Source of the DNA: JBEIHX01 sp040381075
Lineage (GTDB): Bacteria > Pseudomonadota > Alphaproteobacteria > Caulobacterales > Aquidulcibacteraceae
Direction: 5' to 3'
Assembly (NCBI GenBank): GCA_040381075.1
Contig: JBEIHX010000006.1
Coordinates: forward strand, 1 to 64,000
DNA length: 64,000 nt
Notes under the pieces: generated by a model
What the model was told of the DNA's origin: nothing
What the model saw: the letters and a program-made list of their open reading frames with translations, nothing else
The model's database searches: none
Shown: positions 63,283-64,000 of the stretch, one piece after another
Layout of the letters: each line of letters starts with the position of its first letter
Position numbering within the stretch: the first letter of the stretch is position 1
Position numbers and translations under genes: made by a program

Positions 63283-64000
63283 TCATAACATCACGGCTGA
63301 TTCTTGGCAGGCTTTTAAGAGGTGGTCGCGCAGCGATGCAGCGTCGGAGCGAAGCAGGTTGTCAAGTTCGCCCGCCATTCGTGCAGCATCCAATGAAAGA
63401 GCCATGCGTTTGACCGGTCCGATGCCGCTGGCAGGCATCGACAGCCGATCGAAGCCCAGGGCGATCAGCGCAGCTGCTTCCAGCGGGCGGCCAGCCGCCT
63501 CGCCGCAGACGGATACGGAAATTCCGGCTGCACGGGCGTCCTCCAGAATGCGGCTGAGAAACATGAGGGCCGCAGGACACAGCACGTCATAGCGGTCAGC
63601 GACGCGCGGATTACCCCTGTCGGCTGCGAAAAAATATTGCATCAGGTCATTGGTGCCGATCGACATGAAATGGACGCGGCCCTTGAGGGCGGGGATCTGA
63701 AACGCCAGGGATGGCGCCTCCAGCATGACCCCGCAGGACACGCGCGCGGGCTCCGGCTTGCCGCGCTGGCGCGCCCAGGCGAGTTCGCGATCCAGCAGCG
63801 CGCGACAGCCCTCCAATTCCTCAATCGTCGCGACGAGAGGAAACATGACCCGCAGCGTGCGGCCGGCTGCGGCTGCGATCAGCGCGCGCAGCTGAAACCG
63901 CATGAGGGCCGGCCGGTCGAGTCCGACCCGAACCGCCCGCCACCCCAGGGCCGGATTGTCCTCCTGTTCCGAGGACAGATAGGGGACTATCTTGTCTGAG
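63283..64000 (-). CDS. ptsP: Phosphoenolpyruvate-protein phosphotransferase PtsP, C-terminal part
   Basis: The frame is open to the right window edge, so the N-terminal GAF and phospho-His domains lie outside. About 238 residues of the PEP-utilising TIM barrel are seen: ALGWRAVRVGLDRPALM, RVMFPLVATIEELEGCR, then FMSIGTNDLMQYFFAADRGNP and the catalytic Cys in VCGEAAGRPLEAAALI. The C-terminus SIGPVKRMALSL-like (ASGIGPVKRMALSL) matches PtsP more than PtsI. It acts in the nitrogen PTS, phosphorylating NPr. Confidence 0.93.
   Translation of the reverse strand, partial: SDKIVPYLSSEQEDNPALGWRAVRVGLDRPALMRFQLRALIAAAAGRTLRVMFPLVATIEELEGCRALLDRELAWARQRGKPEPARVSCGVMLEAPSLAFQIPALKGRVHFMSIGTNDLMQYFFAADRGNPRVADRYDVLCPAALMFLSRILEDARAAGISVSVCGEAAGRPLEAAALIALGFDRLSMPASGIGPVKRMALSLDAARMAGELDNLLRSDAASLRDHLLKACQESAVML

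Overview
The window is GC-rich DNA from an alphaproteobacterium. Signs of this are the Entner-Doudoroff gene order, a large TonB-dependent receptor, PtsP, and the photolyase/FAD-oxidoreductase/DUF1365/Cfa-like gene set. A Caulobacterales/Hyphomonadaceae-like relative is my best guess, but no rRNA or marker gene in the window fixes the genus. Coding density is high and operons are tight, with many ATGA or GTGA overlaps. Some spacers of 300-800 bp are GC-rich, carry short tandem repeats and show no gene.

Accessory region, 1 to about 3774: the tail of an IS21-type IstB ATPase with a four-copy terminal repeat, an intact TacA/TacT-type (DUF1778/GNAT) toxin-antitoxin pair with a palindromic operator candidate, a small-gene remnant, and a large serine recombinase. 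The recombinase is dead: its start is ATA and it has two in-frame TAG codons. Its reading frame runs into the 3' end of tRNA-Arg(CCG), which marks the right edge of an integrated element. Its left edge is outside the window.

Core region, left half: zwf-edd-glk-eda encodes the Entner-Doudoroff route, with no 6-phosphogluconolactonase gene. Next come rmuC, a tyrosine-phosphatase-like gene, a DAACS symporter, a LOG-family protein, an Atm1-type exporter and a phosphatidylserine-decarboxylase-like protein that lacks its catalytic serine. An opposite-strand stress operon (photolyase, FAD oxidoreductase, DUF1365, Cfa-like methyltransferase) follows, with a candidate group-IV sigma promoter. Then kdsA and rfaE1 (LPS Kdo and heptose), a small ORF, a fused HMG-CoA-synthase-like/DUF35 protein, an amidase and typA.

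Core region, centre: an M48 peptidase, a small secreted protein, an ABC-F ATPase next to a class A PBP, queE-queD (7-deazaguanine), cutA, a 950-aa TonB-dependent receptor with a strong terminator, DUF3429-yaaA, a free-methionine-R-sulfoxide reductase, a SIMPL-domain protein, an EamA transporter and a hydrolase.

Core region, right half: a putrescine/GABA catabolic locus (gabT divergent from cupin-puuD-spuC-puuA), a tandem double alpha/beta-hydrolase with His at both nucleophile elbows, a two-module VOC protein, DUF1330, a glycerophosphodiester phosphodiesterase, an acyl-CoA ligase, rimO with a methyltransferase, ispG, a RodZ-like HTH membrane protein and the 3' part of ptsP.

The most unusual items are four proteins that keep their family fold signatures but have lost or changed key residues (Psd-like, Cfa-like, HMGS-like/DUF35, double hydrolase), the decayed recombinase at the tRNA gene, and related 15-bp tandem repeats in two distant spacers. 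Residue comparisons rest on recalled family sequences and were not computed.
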